Assembly: GCA_947461805.1 (NCBI GenBank)
Contig: CANHMJ010000030.1
Span: 1-14,073, forward strand
Direction of reading: 5' to 3'
From: Burkholderiaceae bacterium
GTDB lineage: Bacteria; Pseudomonadota; Gammaproteobacteria; Burkholderiales; Burkholderiaceae
DNA length: 14,073 nt
Shown: piece by piece, positions 14,061 through 14,073 of the stretch
Layout: the number at the start of each line of letters is the position of its first letter
Position numbering within the stretch: position 1 is the first letter of the stretch
The notes under the pieces: generated by a model
The model's input: the letters and a program-made list of their open reading frames with translations, nothing else
Databases searched by the model: none
What the model was told of the DNA's origin: nothing
Program-made: the position numbers and the translations under genes

Positions 14061-14073
14061 CCGTTGGTCGCGA
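14053..14073 (+). other. tRNA-Lys(TTT) 3'-half-like sequence at the window edge
   Basis: The last 21 bases fit the 3' half of a tRNA-Lys: anticodon loop CTTTTAA (14053-14059), 3' anticodon strand TCCGT, variable loop TGGTC and the start of a T stem, GCGA. The preceding bases (GACTT) do not complete the anticodon stem and no D-arm precedes, so only a 3' part is present, continuing past the window. A partial tRNA starting at the anticodon loop is typical of an attachment-site duplication left by a tyrosine recombinase. Confidence 0.5.

Overview
The window looks like chromosomal DNA of a betaproteobacterium. The protein styles fit Burkholderiales, with a Polynucleobacter-like feel, but that placement is inference from protein character and gene order, not from a search. 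About 12 kb is a nearly complete type II secretion system (T2SS, general secretion pathway) locus of moderate GC. The last 1.8 kb is AT-richer accessory DNA.

Layout. On the minus strand, reading right to left from 11553, the order is gspG, gspH, gspI, gspJ, gspK, gspL, gspM, gspN, gspD, gspE, gspF. The next gene starts 2 bases after gspF and runs off the left edge. It encodes a membrane-anchored coiled-coil protein, possibly an M23-type cell-wall peptidase. gspC is transcribed the other way, from a 51-bp divergent region next to gspG, and ends in a good terminator. Most genes from gspH to gspN overlap by 4 bases (ATGA or GTGA). This fixes several starts that the longest open frame would place too early (gspI, gspK, gspL). 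gspD to gspE and gspF to the next gene are spaced by 2 bases.

How the T2SS genes work together. GspG is the major pseudopilin and H, I, J and K are the minor ones. GspE is the cytoplasmic ATPase. GspF, GspL and GspM form the inner-membrane platform, and GspC links it to the outer-membrane secretin GspD. GspN is the accessory inner-membrane protein found in some T2SS loci. The prepilin peptidase (GspO/PilD), a pilotin (GspS) and GspAB are not in the window. Secreted substrates cannot be deduced.

Right end (12268-14073). Two small minus-strand genes lie here: a secreted cupin and a DUF2165-type membrane protein. Each is followed, within about 20 bases of its stop codon, by a related module (R1, R2) that resembles a decayed tRNA 3' end (T-arm, acceptor, CCA) plus a hairpin terminator. 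A third copy (R3) lies upstream of the second gene. The whole is flanked by two diverged direct repeats of about 120 bp (A and B), each carrying a tandem 12-bp repeat. Repeat B runs into what reads as the 3' half of a tRNA-Lys(TTT) at the window edge. I interpret this as a small cassette-like island at a tRNA-associated integration hot spot, with no integrase inside the window. It is the least explained part of the window.
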